DNA of 64,000 nt, taken from the NCBI GenBank assembly GCA_046347045.1, contig JAXMGX010000006.1, positions 62,001-126,000 of the forward strand, read 5' to 3'. The DNA is from ZC4RG30 sp046347045. GTDB taxonomy: Bacteria > Pseudomonadota > Gammaproteobacteria > Steroidobacterales > Steroidobacteraceae. Position 1 is the first letter of the stretch. Every line of letters begins with the position of its first letter. Shown here one piece after another: positions 39,625 through 48,383 of the stretch. Position numbers and translations under genes: made by a program. The notes under the pieces were generated by a model. The model ran no database searches. It saw only the letters and a list, made by a program, of their open reading frames with translations, and had not been told where the DNA came from.

Positions 39625-41280
39625 TCAGCGGGTCTTGCCAGACGGGCGCACGACGCCCGCGATGAGCCATGCAGCACCGACAAACCCCAGTAGCCAGCCT
39701 GCCCAGGCGGGAATGCGCTCCACGCCCAGGGCCAGAACGCCAGCCAGCAGCACCAGCGCCGGCGCGATGTGTCTCGCGCCGCCGGTTTGGGTGCGGTGTT
39801 GCGTGTTCCGCCGGTGTGCATCGCTGGCAAACGCGGCCTGCGAGGCCTTCGGCTGCGCCGCGGCCACCATATGCTGCCGCACGGCATCGGGCGCGGCCTC
39901 GAGGGCCTGCAGCAGCTCGGGCATCTTCTTCCACATCCGCCTGGCCACGTTCAGCGGATGATGCTTCTCGCGCATCCATTCGCGCAGGATGGGGCTCGCT
40001 GTTTTCCAGATGTCGAGCTCGGGATAGAGCTGCCGCCCCAGTCCTTCGATATTGAACAGCGTCTTCTGCAGCAGGATCAGCTGCGGCTGGATGCGCGCGT
40101 CGAACCGGCGCAGCGCCTCGAACAGCCGCAGCAGCACCGTGGCAAAGGAAATATCCTTCAGCGGCTTGTCGAAGATGGGTTCGCAGATGGTGCGCACGGC
40201 GTTTTCCATCTCGCCCACGCTGATGTCATGCGGCACCCAGCCGGAGTCCACGTGCAGCGTGGCAACGCGCCGGTAGTCGCGATCGAATACGGCCAGGAAG
40301 TTCTGCGCCAGGTATTCCTGGTCGCGCGGATCGAGGATGCCGACGATGCCGAAGTCCACCGCGGCATAGCGTGGCTGGGCGGGGTTCTCGGGCAGCACGA
40401 AGATGTTGCCCGGGTGCATGTCGGCGTGGAAGAAATTGTGCCGGAACACCTGGGTGAAGAAGATGGCCACGCCATTCTCGGCCAGCACCTTGAAGTCCAC
40501 GCCCAGCGAGCGAAGCCTTGCGATGTCGCCGATGGGCACGCCGTGGATGCGCTCCATCACCATCACGTTGGTGCGGGTGAGGTCCCAGTGCACCTCGGGC
40601 ACATGCAGCTTGGGGTCGCCGGCGAAGTTGCGCTTCAGGTGCGCGGCGTTGGCGGCCTCACGCATCAGGTCGAGCTCGTCGAGAATGGTCTTCTCGTACT
40701 CGCGCACCACTTCCACGGGCCGCAGCCGGTCGCCCTCGGTGGACCAGCGGGCCAGCATGTGCGCCAGCGCATACAGCACTTCGATGTCGCGCTGGATGAT
40801 CTCGCGCATGCCGGGGCGCAGCACCTTCACGATCACTTCGCGGCCGTCGATGAGCTCGGCCGCATGCACCTGCGCAATGGACGCGGCGGCGAGCGCATTG
40901 TCATCGAAGCTGCGGAAGTTCTTCTCGATGGGGGCGCCCAGCGCTTCGATCACGAGTTGCCGTGCCACGGCGCCATCGAACGGGGGCACCTGGTCCTGCA
41001 GTTTCACCAGTTCATCGGCGATGTCGGGCGGCAGCAGGTCGCGCCGCGTGGAGATGGCCTGACCGAACTTGACGAATACGGGTCCGAGATCCTGCAGTGC
41101 CAGCCGCAGCCGTTCGCCGCGTGTGCCGCGGTCGCGGCCCTGCAGCCACAACCAGGGCGATACGACGGCAACCCACTTCAGGCGGCGTTCAAGCGCCGTG
41201 CCGCGCAGGAACTCCGTGAGTCCATGGCGGTACATCACGCGCTGGATGCGGATGAGCCGTGCCATCACGCGCAGGTTCAC
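39625..41280 (-). CDS. ubiB: UbiB, atypical protein kinase-like ubiquinone biosynthesis factor
   Basis: 551 residues. The KxGQ motif is in VKFGQAISTRRDLLPPDI; the Ala-rich loop in AAASIAQVHAAEL replaces a Gly-rich loop; DMHPGNIFV and AVDFGIVG are the kinase catalytic and metal motifs. Two C-terminal membrane helices follow (about 500-545). It supports coenzyme Q assembly at the inner membrane. The GTG start overlaps the ubiJ stop by 4 bp; ATG 41265 is an alternative. Last gene of the ubiE-ubiJ-ubiB unit. Confidence 0.95.
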   Translation of the reverse strand: MNLRVMARLIRIQRVMYRHGLTEFLRGTALERRLKWVAVVSPWLWLQGRDRGTRGERLRLALQDLGPVFVKFGQAISTRRDLLPPDIADELVKLQDQVPPFDGAVARQLVIEALGAPIEKNFRSFDDNALAAASIAQVHAAELIDGREVIVKVLRPGMREIIQRDIEVLYALAHMLARWSTEGDRLRPVEVVREYEKTILDELDLMREAANAAHLKRNFAGDPKLHVPEVHWDLTRTNVMVMERIHGVPIGDIARLRSLGVDFKVLAENGVAIFFTQVFRHNFFHADMHPGNIFVLPENPAQPRYAAVDFGIVGILDPRDQEYLAQNFLAVFDRDYRRVATLHVDSGWVPHDISVGEMENAVRTICEPIFDKPLKDISFATVLLRLFEALRRFDARIQPQLILLQKTLFNIEGLGRQLYPELDIWKTASPILREWMREKHHPLNVARRMWKKMPELLQALEAAPDAVRQHMVAAAQPKASQAAFASDAHRRNTQHRTQTGGARHIAPALVLLAGVLALGVERIPAWAGWLLGFVGAAWLIAGVVRPSGKTR

Positions 41281-41873
41281 GATCTGTTCTCCGCTTCGAG
41301 CGCGGTCACGCGCGCGGCCACGCGATCCACCTGTTCGCGCAGGGCATCCACACCGCCGAGAAAGGCCGAAGCCTCGGCGCGCGGCACGAGGTCGCGGCTT
41401 TCATGTGCCAGGTATTCGCCCACGTTCCGCACCTGCGTGCGTGCCACGCCGCGGCCGTAACCCATGACCTTGCCCACCAGCGAGGCAAGGCCATGCGCGG
41501 GCACGTCGCCGATGATCTGCGCCAGCTCGCCTTCGAGGTCCGGTCGCAGCAGCGCCAGCAGTTCCTGGAACTTCTCGGCCGCTTCGCCATCGCCATCGAG
41601 CCGCACATCGCCGCGGCGGATGACATCGGCCGGTGTTTCCCTTGCCAGCGCCAGCAGCGCCAGCGGTGTGCCGCTGATGATGACATCGCCCGCGTCGCCG
41701 GCCTGCTTCGACAGCAGCAGCCGGCCCTCGCGCGACTGCGCGGCCGCGCTCCAGGGCGTGAACTTCACCTTCACCTGCAGCGTGCGACCATCGAGCGCGA
41801 CCAGCAGTTCGCGCGCGCGCGGCGAACCAGCCACATGGCGATCGACCACGGCCTGAAGCTTCTCGGTGATCAT
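41277..41873 (-). CDS. ubiJ: UbiJ, SCP2-domain ubiquinone biosynthesis accessory factor
   Basis: 198 residues. An N-terminal SCP2 lipid-binding domain (GRTLQVKVKFTPWSAAA, ISGTPLALLALA, LDGDGEAAEKFQELL) is followed by a helical/coiled C-terminus ending VDRVAARVTALEAEN. UbiJ organises the soluble Ubi complex and presents polyprenyl intermediates. ATG 41873 overlaps the ubiE stop by one base (TGATG). The position between ubiE and ubiB is the standard operon order. Confidence 0.92.
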   Translation of the reverse strand: MITEKLQAVVDRHVAGSPRARELLVALDGRTLQVKVKFTPWSAAAQSREGRLLLSKQAGDAGDVIISGTPLALLALARETPADVIRRGDVRLDGDGEAAEKFQELLALLRPDLEGELAQIIGDVPAHGLASLVGKVMGYGRGVARTQVRNVGEYLAHESRDLVPRAEASAFLGGVDALREQVDRVAARVTALEAENRS

Positions 41874-42628
41874 CAATACACGTTGCCGCGGTGCACGGCC
41901 ACGACGCCACCCGACAGGTTCTGGTAGCTGCAGTCTTCGAGGCCGGCGTCCTTCATCATGTCGAGCAGTGTTTCCTGGTCGGGATGCTTGCGGATGGATT
42001 CGGCGAGATAGCGATAGCTCGCGGCATCGCCGGCCACGAGCCGACCCAGCGCGGGCAGCACATGGAATGAGTACGCGTCGTAGAGCGGGCGCAGGGCAGG
42101 GATGGCGAGCTGCGAGAACTCCAGGATGATGAGTTGTCCGCCGGGTTTGAGCATGCTCTTCATCGAGCGCAGCGCGGCCGGTTTGTCGGTGACATTGCGC
42201 AAGCCGAAGCCGATGGTCACGCAGTCGAACTGGCCGGGGCGGAAGGGCAGGCATTCGGCATTGGCCTGCACCACGCGCGCATTGGCCACATGTCCTGCGT
42301 CGATCAACCGGTCGCGGCCATTGCGCAGCATCTCGGCGTTGATGTCGGTGAGCACCACGAGGCCTGCGGGCCCCACCTGCTTCAGCATGCCCAGCGTGAG
42401 ATCGCCGGTGCCGCCGGCCACATCCAGCGCGCGCTGTCCGGGGCGCAGTCGCGTGCATGACAGCGTGAAGCGCTTCCACAGCCGGTGCGTGCCTGCGGAC
42501 ATCAGGTCGTTCATCACGTCGTAGCGGCCGGCCACGGAATCGAACACGCCGCGCACGCGCCGTGCCTTGTCGCCCCAGGCGACCTTCTCGAAGCCGAAAT
42601 CGGTGTCTTGCTGTTCGCCTTGTGCCAT
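41873..42628 (-). CDS. ubiE: UbiE, demethylmenaquinol/ubiquinone C-methyltransferase
   Basis: 251 residues. SAM-binding motif I ALDVAGGTGDLTLGML, and the UbiE/Coq5 signatures FDSVAGRYDVMNDLMSAGTHRLWKR (cited as YDVMNDLMSAGTHRLWK) and ITIGFGLRNVTD are complete. It methylates the ring of ubiquinone precursors in the cytoplasm. ATG 42628 matches the usual start MAQ...TDFGFEKV. Confidence 0.96.
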   Translation of the reverse strand: MAQGEQQDTDFGFEKVAWGDKARRVRGVFDSVAGRYDVMNDLMSAGTHRLWKRFTLSCTRLRPGQRALDVAGGTGDLTLGMLKQVGPAGLVVLTDINAEMLRNGRDRLIDAGHVANARVVQANAECLPFRPGQFDCVTIGFGLRNVTDKPAALRSMKSMLKPGGQLIILEFSQLAIPALRPLYDAYSFHVLPALGRLVAGDAASYRYLAESIRKHPDQETLLDMMKDAGLEDCSYQNLSGGVVAVHRGNVY

Positions 42629-42699
42629 GTTCGTCCTGCGAATCCGTAGTTGCTTTGCCAACCAAAACGCTGCCGCGGCAATTGAAATCTAATCGATAC

Positions 42700-42867
42700 G
42701 CCGCGTTTCGGCACGTTCGTTGCTAAACAACCAAATCTGTTGCCCGAAAGGCTGGCATTCCACTGATAGCTGGCGCATGATCGGCCCCGGTCTGGCGCTG
42801 GGAAAGCGCGGGCCAATGGGGGTCTTGTCAAAGTTCGGCCGGAGTTCTGCTCCGGCCTTTCTTTTTT
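42700..42867 (+). ncRNA. putative small RNA ending at a strong terminator
   Basis: The 356-bp gap between ubiE (42628) and the bTHX gene (42985) contains a strong rightward intrinsic terminator but no rightward gene upstream of it. The preceding sequence holds another stable inverted region, GGCCC...GCGC-GGGAAA-GCGC-GGGCC at about 42783-42813. This would fit a short transcript of 100-170 nt. The 5' end is not determined and no known RNA family is recognised. Confidence 0.3.
42837..42867 (+). terminator. rho-independent terminator
   Basis: GGCCGGAG-TTCTG-CTCCGGCC, an 8-bp perfect stem, followed by TTTCTTTTTT. It has the textbook structure on the plus strand. Confidence 0.85.
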
Positions 42868-42984
42868 CCGGGGTCACCAAACCCTCACCACGCAACCAAT
42901 TCCAAGCCATCGGTGCCCATTGTGGACAGTCCTGCCGCCGATGCCTAGACTGCGCCGCCTTGAAGAAAACGCTGGGAGAGACTC

Positions 42985-43164
42985 GTGGGAAAAGGTGATC
43001 GCAGAACCCGTCGCGGCAAGATCTACGCTGGTTCGTTCGGCAAGACGCGTCCGAAGAACCCGAAGGCACGCAAGGGCCCTGCCACGACTGCCGCCAAGCC
43101 GGCGGTGAAGGCCGCGCCGAAGTCCGCTGCCGCCAAGCCGGCCGCCAAGCGCGCCGCCAAGTAA
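42985..43164 (+). CDS. small ribosomal subunit protein bTHX
   Basis: 59 residues from GTG 42985, preceded by GGGAGAG. The start GKGDRRTRRGKIYAGSFG and KTRPKNPK is the bTHX/Thx signature; the protein binds the top of the 30S head. The remainder is an Ala/Lys/Pro tail with repeats of A-A-K-P-A and K-A-A. Very basic. The long Ala/Lys tail is longer than in Thermus Thx, but such tails are seen in proteobacterial versions. Easy to miss because of its short length and GTG start. Confidence 0.88.
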   Translation: MGKGDRRTRRGKIYAGSFGKTRPKNPKARKGPATTAAKPAVKAAPKSAAAKPAAKRAAK

Positions 43165-43171
43165 GTCTGTC

Positions 43172-43205
43172 CCGGGTCCGGGCGCTGCAGGCGCGCGGAC
43201 CCCGG
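43172..43205 (+). terminator. hairpin after the bTHX gene (possible terminator)
   Basis: CCGGGTCCG pairs with CGGACCCCGG across a GC-rich loop 8 bp after the stop. There is no T run, so termination is uncertain. It lies between convergent bTHX and hslU genes. Confidence 0.4.
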
Positions 43206-43212
43206 CCGCCCG

Positions 43213-44544
43213 CTACAGGATGTAGCGGGAAAGGTCCTCGTCCTTGGCCAGCTCGCCCAGGTGGCGATCCACATAGGCCGCATCCACCATCACCGTCTGG
43301 CCCTTCTGCTCCGCCGCCTCATACGAGGCCGAATCGAGCAGCCGCTCCATCACCGTGTGCAGCCTGCGCGCGCCGATGTTCTCGGTGCGTTCGTTCACCT
43401 GCCAGGCCAGCTCCGCGATCCGCCGCACGCCATCGGGCGCGAATTCGAGCTGCACGGATTCGGTGCCCAGCAGCGCCCTGTACTGCGTGGTCAGCGAGGC
43501 GTCGGGCTCGGTCAATATGCGCACGAAGTCATCGGCGGTGAGCGCTTCGAGCTCCACGCGGATGGGCAATCGGCCCTGCAATTCGGGGATCAGGTCCGAA
43601 GGGCGCGACATGTGGAAGGCGCCCGATGCGATGAACAGGATATGGTCGGTCTTGATCGATCCATACTTCGTTGCCACCGTGCAGCCTTCCACCAGCGGCA
43701 GCAGATCCCTTTGAACTCCTTCGCGTGACACGTCGGCGCCGATGGTGTCCTGCCGACGCGCGATCTTGTCGATCTCGTCGATGAACACGATGCCGTTCTG
43801 CTCGGCATTGGCCAGTGCCTTCGCGCGGATCTCTTCCTCGTTCACGAGCTTCCCGGCTTCTTCCTCCACCAGGAGCTTCTGCGCCTCGCGCACCTTCATG
43901 CGGCGCGCGCGGGTGCGGCCCTGGCCCAGGTTGGCGAACATCTGCGAGAGCTGCTGCTGCATCTCTTCCATGCCGGGCGGGGCCATGATCTCGACGCCGC
44001 CGGGCATGGCGGACACTTCGATCTCCACCTCTTTGTCCGCCAGGCTGCCTTCGCGCAGCATCTTGCGGAAGCGCTGGCGTGTCTCGCCATCGCGCCCGGT
44101 CTGCGGCTCGTCGGTGGAAAAGCCCATGGGCGCGCGCGGGCGCGGCAGCAGCGCATCGAGAATGCGTTCCTCGGCGGCATCGGCGGCGCGCTCGCGCACC
44201 CGGGCCTTTTCCTCCTCGCGGGTTTCCTTAACGGCCGCTTCGGCCAGTTCCTTGATGATGGAATCCACCTCGCGGCCCACGTAGCCCACTTCGGTGAACT
44301 TGGTGGCTTCCACCTTCACGAATGGCGCCTTGGCGAGTTTGGCCAGGCGCCGCGCGATCTCGGTCTTGCCGCAGCCCGTGGGGCCGATCATCAGGATGTT
44401 CTTCGGCGTGATCTCGTGGCGCAGCGGCTCGTCGATCTGCATGCGGCGCCAGCGGTTGCGCAGCGCGATGGCCACGGCCCGCTTGGCGTTCTGCTGGCCG
44501 ACGATGTGCTTGTCGAGCTCGGCAACAATCTCCTTGGGAGTCAT
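43213..44544 (-). CDS. hslU: HslU, ATPase/unfoldase of the HslUV protease
   Basis: 443 residues, exactly the family length, from ATG 44544 with GGAG 9 bp upstream. MTPKEIVAELDKHIVGQQNAKRAVA is cited by its ends, MTPKEIV and GQQNAKRAVAIALRNRWRR. Walker A MIGPTGCGKTEIARRLA, GYVGREVDSI pore loop, Walker B GIVFIDEIDKIA and the C-terminal docking end LSRYIL are complete. It unfolds substrates and feeds them to HslV. It lies 51 bp downstream of hslV. Confidence 0.97.
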   Translation of the reverse strand: MTPKEIVAELDKHIVGQQNAKRAVAIALRNRWRRMQIDEPLRHEITPKNILMIGPTGCGKTEIARRLAKLAKAPFVKVEATKFTEVGYVGREVDSIIKELAEAAVKETREEEKARVRERAADAAEERILDALLPRPRAPMGFSTDEPQTGRDGETRQRFRKMLREGSLADKEVEIEVSAMPGGVEIMAPPGMEEMQQQLSQMFANLGQGRTRARRMKVREAQKLLVEEEAGKLVNEEEIRAKALANAEQNGIVFIDEIDKIARRQDTIGADVSREGVQRDLLPLVEGCTVATKYGSIKTDHILFIASGAFHMSRPSDLIPELQGRLPIRVELEALTADDFVRILTEPDASLTTQYRALLGTESVQLEFAPDGVRRIAELAWQVNERTENIGARRLHTVMERLLDSASYEAAEQKGQTVMVDAAYVDRHLGELAKDEDLSRYIL

Positions 44545-44595
44545 GAAGCGTTTCTCCAGCGTATCCACATTCTCGATGCTGTCATGTGGTACTCC

Positions 44596-45135
44596 CTACA
44601 TCTCCTCGATGGTGAGATTGCGGTTGGTGTAGATGCACACGTCGGCGGCGATGCCCAGTGACTTCTCCACGATCTCCTTTGCCGACATCGGCGTGTTTTC
44701 GAACAGCGCCCGCGCGGCGGACTGCGCGAAGGGGCCGCCGGAACCGATGGCCGCCAGCGGCAGCTCCGGTTCGATCACGTCGCCGTTGCCGGAGATGACA
44801 TACAGGTTCGAGGTGTCGCCCACCAGCAGCAGCGCCTCCAGCCGCCGCAGGTAGCGGTCCTGTCGCCAGTCCTTGGCGAGTTCGATGGCCGCGCGGGTGA
44901 GGTTGCCGAACTTCGTGAGCTTGCCCTCGAAGCGCTCGAACAGCGTGAAGGCATCGGCGGTGCCGCCAGCGAAGCCGGCCAGCACCTTGCCTTCATAGAG
45001 TCGGCGCACCTTGCGCGCATTGCCCTTCATCACGGTGTTGCCGAGGGTGACCTGGCCGTCGCCGCCGAGGGCAAGCTTGCCGTCGCGCCGGACGGCCAGG
45101 ATGGTGGTGCTGTGGGGGTCGAATTTGTCGCTCAT
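44596..45135 (-). CDS. hslV: HslV, peptidase subunit of the HslUV protease
   Basis: 179 residues. After a short N-terminal segment MSDKFDPHST the mature chain begins Thr-Thr-Ile-Leu-Ala-Val; the N-terminal Thr is the nucleophile as in the proteasome beta family. VRRDGKLALGGDGQVTLG, GFAGGTADAFTLFERFE and IGSGGPFAQSAARAL are conserved. The pre-sequence is longer than in E. coli HslV (which starts MTTIV), so processing, or an internal start, is needed for activity. Confidence 0.94.
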   Translation of the reverse strand: MSDKFDPHSTTILAVRRDGKLALGGDGQVTLGNTVMKGNARKVRRLYEGKVLAGFAGGTADAFTLFERFEGKLTKFGNLTRAAIELAKDWRQDRYLRRLEALLLVGDTSNLYVISGNGDVIEPELPLAAIGSGGPFAQSAARALFENTPMSAKEIVEKSLGIAADVCIYTNRNLTIEEM

Positions 45136-45211
45136 AAGGAAGGAAAGGGTGGGGGCAGGAACCCCCACTTCAAGTCCTGGCGGGCAACCCCGACCCCGGG
45201 GCCCGGAAGGC

Positions 45212-45853
45212 CTACTGCGGCCGCTTCGACCGGCAGGCCAGGTCGATCCCCTGTCCGATCGGCAGCAGCACGGCCTCCATTTCCGGCTTGGCGCGCACCG
45301 CGGCGCGATAGGCCTCGGCCTGCGGACGGATGTGTTCCGGCAGCAGCATGTTGTCGGCCACGATCAGGCCATTGGGCGCGAGCTTCGGATGGAACACATC
45401 CAGGCAGGGGATGTACAGCTCCTTCCACAGGTCGAGCAGCACGAACTCGATGGGGCCCGGCTGGTCCGCCAGCAGCTTCACGGCATCGCCGAGCTGCCAC
45501 TGCACATGCGCGCCCAGTTCCGCGGCCTCGATGCGCTCGCGCGCATGACGCTGCTTGTCGGGGTGGATCTCGTAGCTGTACAGCCTGCCGCCGGTGCGGC
45601 GCGCGGCCTCGGCCAGGTACAGCGTGGAATAGCCAAAGGAGCTGCCCAGCTCCACGATCACCTTCGCATTGCGCGCCACGATGAGATCGACGCATAGCTC
45701 GGCGACGTCCTCGCCCACGGCCAGCAGCAGCGTGTCACGCACCTGCAGCCTGTCGCTCCTGGAGCCGATCGACTTGTGGTAGACCTCTTCCTTCGCCAGG
45801 CGCTCGCGGTATTCGTCGAGCACTGCCCGGAAGGCGGGTGAGGTGTCTTGCAT
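45212..45853 (-). CDS. class I SAM-dependent O-methyltransferase
   Basis: 213 residues. The SAM-binding region VIVELGSSFGYSTLYLAEAA, acidic LYSYEIHPDKQRHARERI, and IEFVLLDLWKELYIP are typical of the catechol/caffeoyl-CoA O-methyltransferase group (Methyltransf_3/24). The substrate is unknown. It follows the xerC stop by 5 bp and so is probably co-transcribed with dapF-DUF484-xerC. Confidence 0.85.
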   Translation of the reverse strand: MQDTSPAFRAVLDEYRERLAKEEVYHKSIGSRSDRLQVRDTLLLAVGEDVAELCVDLIVARNAKVIVELGSSFGYSTLYLAEAARRTGGRLYSYEIHPDKQRHARERIEAAELGAHVQWQLGDAVKLLADQPGPIEFVLLDLWKELYIPCLDVFHPKLAPNGLIVADNMLLPEHIRPQAEAYRAAVRAKPEMEAVLLPIGQGIDLACRSKRPQ

Positions 45854-45858
45854 GCGGC

Positions 45859-46776
45859 TTATTCCTTTTCGTTGGCGCGGCGCCGCCGCGCACGGGGATG
45901 GGCCTGGTCGTATACCCCCGCCAGGTGCTGGAAGTCGAGATGCGTGTACACCTGCGTGGTGCTGATGTCGGCATGGCCCAGCAGTTCCTGCACGCCGCGC
46001 AGGTCGCCGCTTGATTCCAGCAGATGCGTGGCGAAGGAATGCCGGAACAGATGCGGATGCAGCTTCGCGGGCAGGCCGTTGCGCAGGCCAAGCTGCGCCA
46101 GGCGCAGCTGCACATTGCGCGCGCCGAGGCGTCGGCCGTTGCGGCCCACGAACACGGCCAGTTCATCGGGTTTCGCGATGCCGCTGCGTTCCTTCAGCCA
46201 TGCGCGCAGCGCGGTCACGGCTTTGCCGCCCACGGGCACGATGCGCGTCTTGCGGCCCTTGCCGGTGACGCGCACGGTGCGGTCGGCCAGATCGAGCGCG
46301 GACAGGTCGAGGCCCACCAGCTCCGCCAGCCGCAGGCCGCTGGAATACAGCAGCTCCATGATGGCCCGGTCGCGTGTGCCCAGCGCGCCTTCGGCAGGCG
46401 CTTCGAGCAGCTGGGTCATCTGGTCGGCGTCGAGCGCACGCGGCAGGCGTTTCTTCGACTTTGGCGCGCGCACGTCATCGCCGGCATTCTTGGTGACGAG
46501 GCCGTGCTGCTGCAGGTAGCGCAGGAACGAACGCAGCGCCGACAGCCGACGCTGGATGCTGCGCGGACCCAGTCCCGCCGCATGCGAGCGCGCGGCGAAG
46601 ACGCGCACATGGCCCTGGTCCAGCCGGCTCCAGTCGGCCAGCCCCTGCTGGTCGCACCATGTCACCAGCGCCGCCAGATCGCGGCCGTAGTTCGAAAGGG
46701 TGTGCGGCGAAAGATTGCGCTCGACGCGAAGCTGCCGCAGATAGTCCTCGAGGGACTGGGCAGCCTCGGGACTCAT
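45859..46776 (-). CDS. xerC: XerC, chromosome dimer resolution recombinase
   Basis: 305 residues. N-terminal SAM-like domain (NLSPHTLSNYGRDLAALV) and catalytic domain with Arg in YSSGLRLAELVGLDL, His-x-x-Arg in HLFRHSFATHLLESSGDLR, His in LLGHADISTT and Tyr in QVYTHLDFQHL. With XerD it resolves chromosome dimers at dif. It lies downstream of dapF and DUF484, the conserved gammaproteobacterial order, which separates it from phage integrases. Confidence 0.95.
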   Translation of the reverse strand: MSPEAAQSLEDYLRQLRVERNLSPHTLSNYGRDLAALVTWCDQQGLADWSRLDQGHVRVFAARSHAAGLGPRSIQRRLSALRSFLRYLQQHGLVTKNAGDDVRAPKSKKRLPRALDADQMTQLLEAPAEGALGTRDRAIMELLYSSGLRLAELVGLDLSALDLADRTVRVTGKGRKTRIVPVGGKAVTALRAWLKERSGIAKPDELAVFVGRNGRRLGARNVQLRLAQLGLRNGLPAKLHPHLFRHSFATHLLESSGDLRGVQELLGHADISTTQVYTHLDFQHLAGVYDQAHPRARRRRANEKE

Positions 46777-46785
46777 CGCTCGGCC

Positions 46786-47481
46786 CTAGTCCCGCGCCAG
46801 CGCGTCGCTGATCAGGTCGCTGAGCAACTGCAGGAAGTCGGTGCTCATGCCCGGATGGAAGCGCTCGCGATTGACGCTGCCCAGCACCAGAAGGCCGGCC
46901 GACCCTTCGGCGCCGCTCAGCGGCACCAGCGCCACCGAGCCGATGCTGGCGCTGTCGGGTCCGAAGATGAAATCGCGCTGCGTGTCGCGGATCTGGCCGC
47001 AGCGCGGCCGACCCGAGGACAAGAGGTTCTCGAAGCCGTTGAGGTTGCTGTCGTCGGCGGCCACATGCCGCACGAAGCGCAGGTCGGCGGCCGCCTCGGG
47101 CGCGCCCTTGAACAGCAGCAGCACGGTGTGCCCGGTGTCGAAGTCCTCGCGGAAGCCGCGCTCGATCTGCGCCAGCACGGTGCGGCGCGTGGGCGCACGG
47201 ATCAGGCGGCGCGCGAACTGGTGGATCTTGGCGGCAAGCTGTTCGTTGGCCCGCGCGATCGACACCAGTTCCGCCAGCCGCGCCTCGGCGCTGTGGTTCT
47301 TCTCGCGCAGCACTTCGATCTGGCGCTCGATCAGCGAGATGGCCGCGCCGCTGGCATGCGGCAGCCGCAGTGTCGCGAGCAGATCGCCATTGCGGCGGAA
47401 GAACTCCGGGTTGGCCTTGAGCCATTCGGCGACTTCTTCATCGCCCAGCGGGGCTTCCTTGCGCGCGGTGGAGGTGGTCAT
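46786..47481 (-). CDS. DUF484 family protein
   Basis: 231 residues: VAEWLKANPEFFRRNGDLL, then HASGAAISLIERQIEVLREKN (cited by GAAISLIERQIEVLRE), a GAF-like C-terminal domain with SIGSVALVPLSG and GLLVLGS. DUF484 proteins are almost always encoded between dapF and xerC in gammaproteobacteria; their role is unknown. 9 bp upstream of xerC. Confidence 0.93.
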   Translation of the reverse strand: MTTSTARKEAPLGDEEVAEWLKANPEFFRRNGDLLATLRLPHASGAAISLIERQIEVLREKNHSAEARLAELVSIARANEQLAAKIHQFARRLIRAPTRRTVLAQIERGFREDFDTGHTVLLLFKGAPEAAADLRFVRHVAADDSNLNGFENLLSSGRPRCGQIRDTQRDFIFGPDSASIGSVALVPLSGAEGSAGLLVLGSVNRERFHPGMSTDFLQLLSDLISDALARD

Positions 47482-47508
47482 GAACTTGGATCGCTCCCTT
47501 GGGGACTG

Positions 47509-48345
47509 TCAGATGTCGAACTGGCCGGTGAAAGATACTTCAGCCGGACCCTCGAGCCAAAGCCGTTTGCCGATGCCTTCCCAGCTCACGAACAGCGTGC
47601 CGCCCGGCAGGTCGACCTGCACGCGGTTGCCGAGCAGGCCATCGCGGATGCCGGTGGCCACCGCGGCGCAGGCGCCGGTGCCACAGGCCTGGGTCTCGCC
47701 CACGCCGCGCTCGTACACGCGCAGCCGCACATGGTTGGCGTTACGGATCTGCCGGAAGCCCACGTTCACGCGCCGCATGAAGCGCGGATGCGATTCCAGC
47801 GCGGCGCCCAGCGTGCCCACCGGCGCGGTGGCGGTGTCGGGCACCTCGATCACGGCATGCGGGTTGCCCATCGAGGCGATGGAGAATTCCACGTGGCGGT
47901 TCTGCACGTCGATGGCGTACAGCGGGCCGGGCTGGCCGGCGGTGTCGAAGGCCACGGCGGCAGGCGTGAAGTCGGGCTCGCCCATATCCACCGACACGAT
48001 GCCGGGTTCGCCCAACCGCGCGTGGATCGGGCCCGCGGGGCTGTCGAGCAGGAGCTGGCCATTGCGGGCCTTGCCGCGCAGCCGCAGCAGCTCGGCCAGG
48101 CAGCGCACGCCATTGCCGCACTGTTCCACTTCCAGCCCGTCGGCGTTGTAGATGCGGTAGAAGGCCAGCGCCTCGTCGTCGCGGGGCGGTTCGAGCACCA
48201 GCGCCTGGTCGAAGCCGATGCCGCGGTGCCGGTCGCTGAGGGCACGCCACTGCGCTCGGGTGAACGTCAGGCCGTCGCGGGCGTTCGCATCGAGCACGAT
48301 GAAGTCGTTGCCCAGCCCGTGCATCTTGATGAACTCGTGGCGCAT
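47509..48345 (-). CDS. dapF: diaminopimelate epimerase
   Basis: 278 residues. The two catalytic Cys are in EQCGNGVRCLAELL and GETQACGTGACAA; FIKMHGLGNDFIVLD at the start is typical. It interconverts LL- and meso-diaminopimelate for lysine and peptidoglycan synthesis. First gene of the dapF-DUF484-xerC block, with 27 bp to DUF484. Confidence 0.97.
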   Translation of the reverse strand: MRHEFIKMHGLGNDFIVLDANARDGLTFTRAQWRALSDRHRGIGFDQALVLEPPRDDEALAFYRIYNADGLEVEQCGNGVRCLAELLRLRGKARNGQLLLDSPAGPIHARLGEPGIVSVDMGEPDFTPAAVAFDTAGQPGPLYAIDVQNRHVEFSIASMGNPHAVIEVPDTATAPVGTLGAALESHPRFMRRVNVGFRQIRNANHVRLRVYERGVGETQACGTGACAAVATGIRDGLLGNRVQVDLPGGTLFVSWEGIGKRLWLEGPAEVSFTGQFDI

Positions 48346-48383
48346 CAGCGAATGATACCCGCCCGCGGCCTCCGGGCGCCTGC

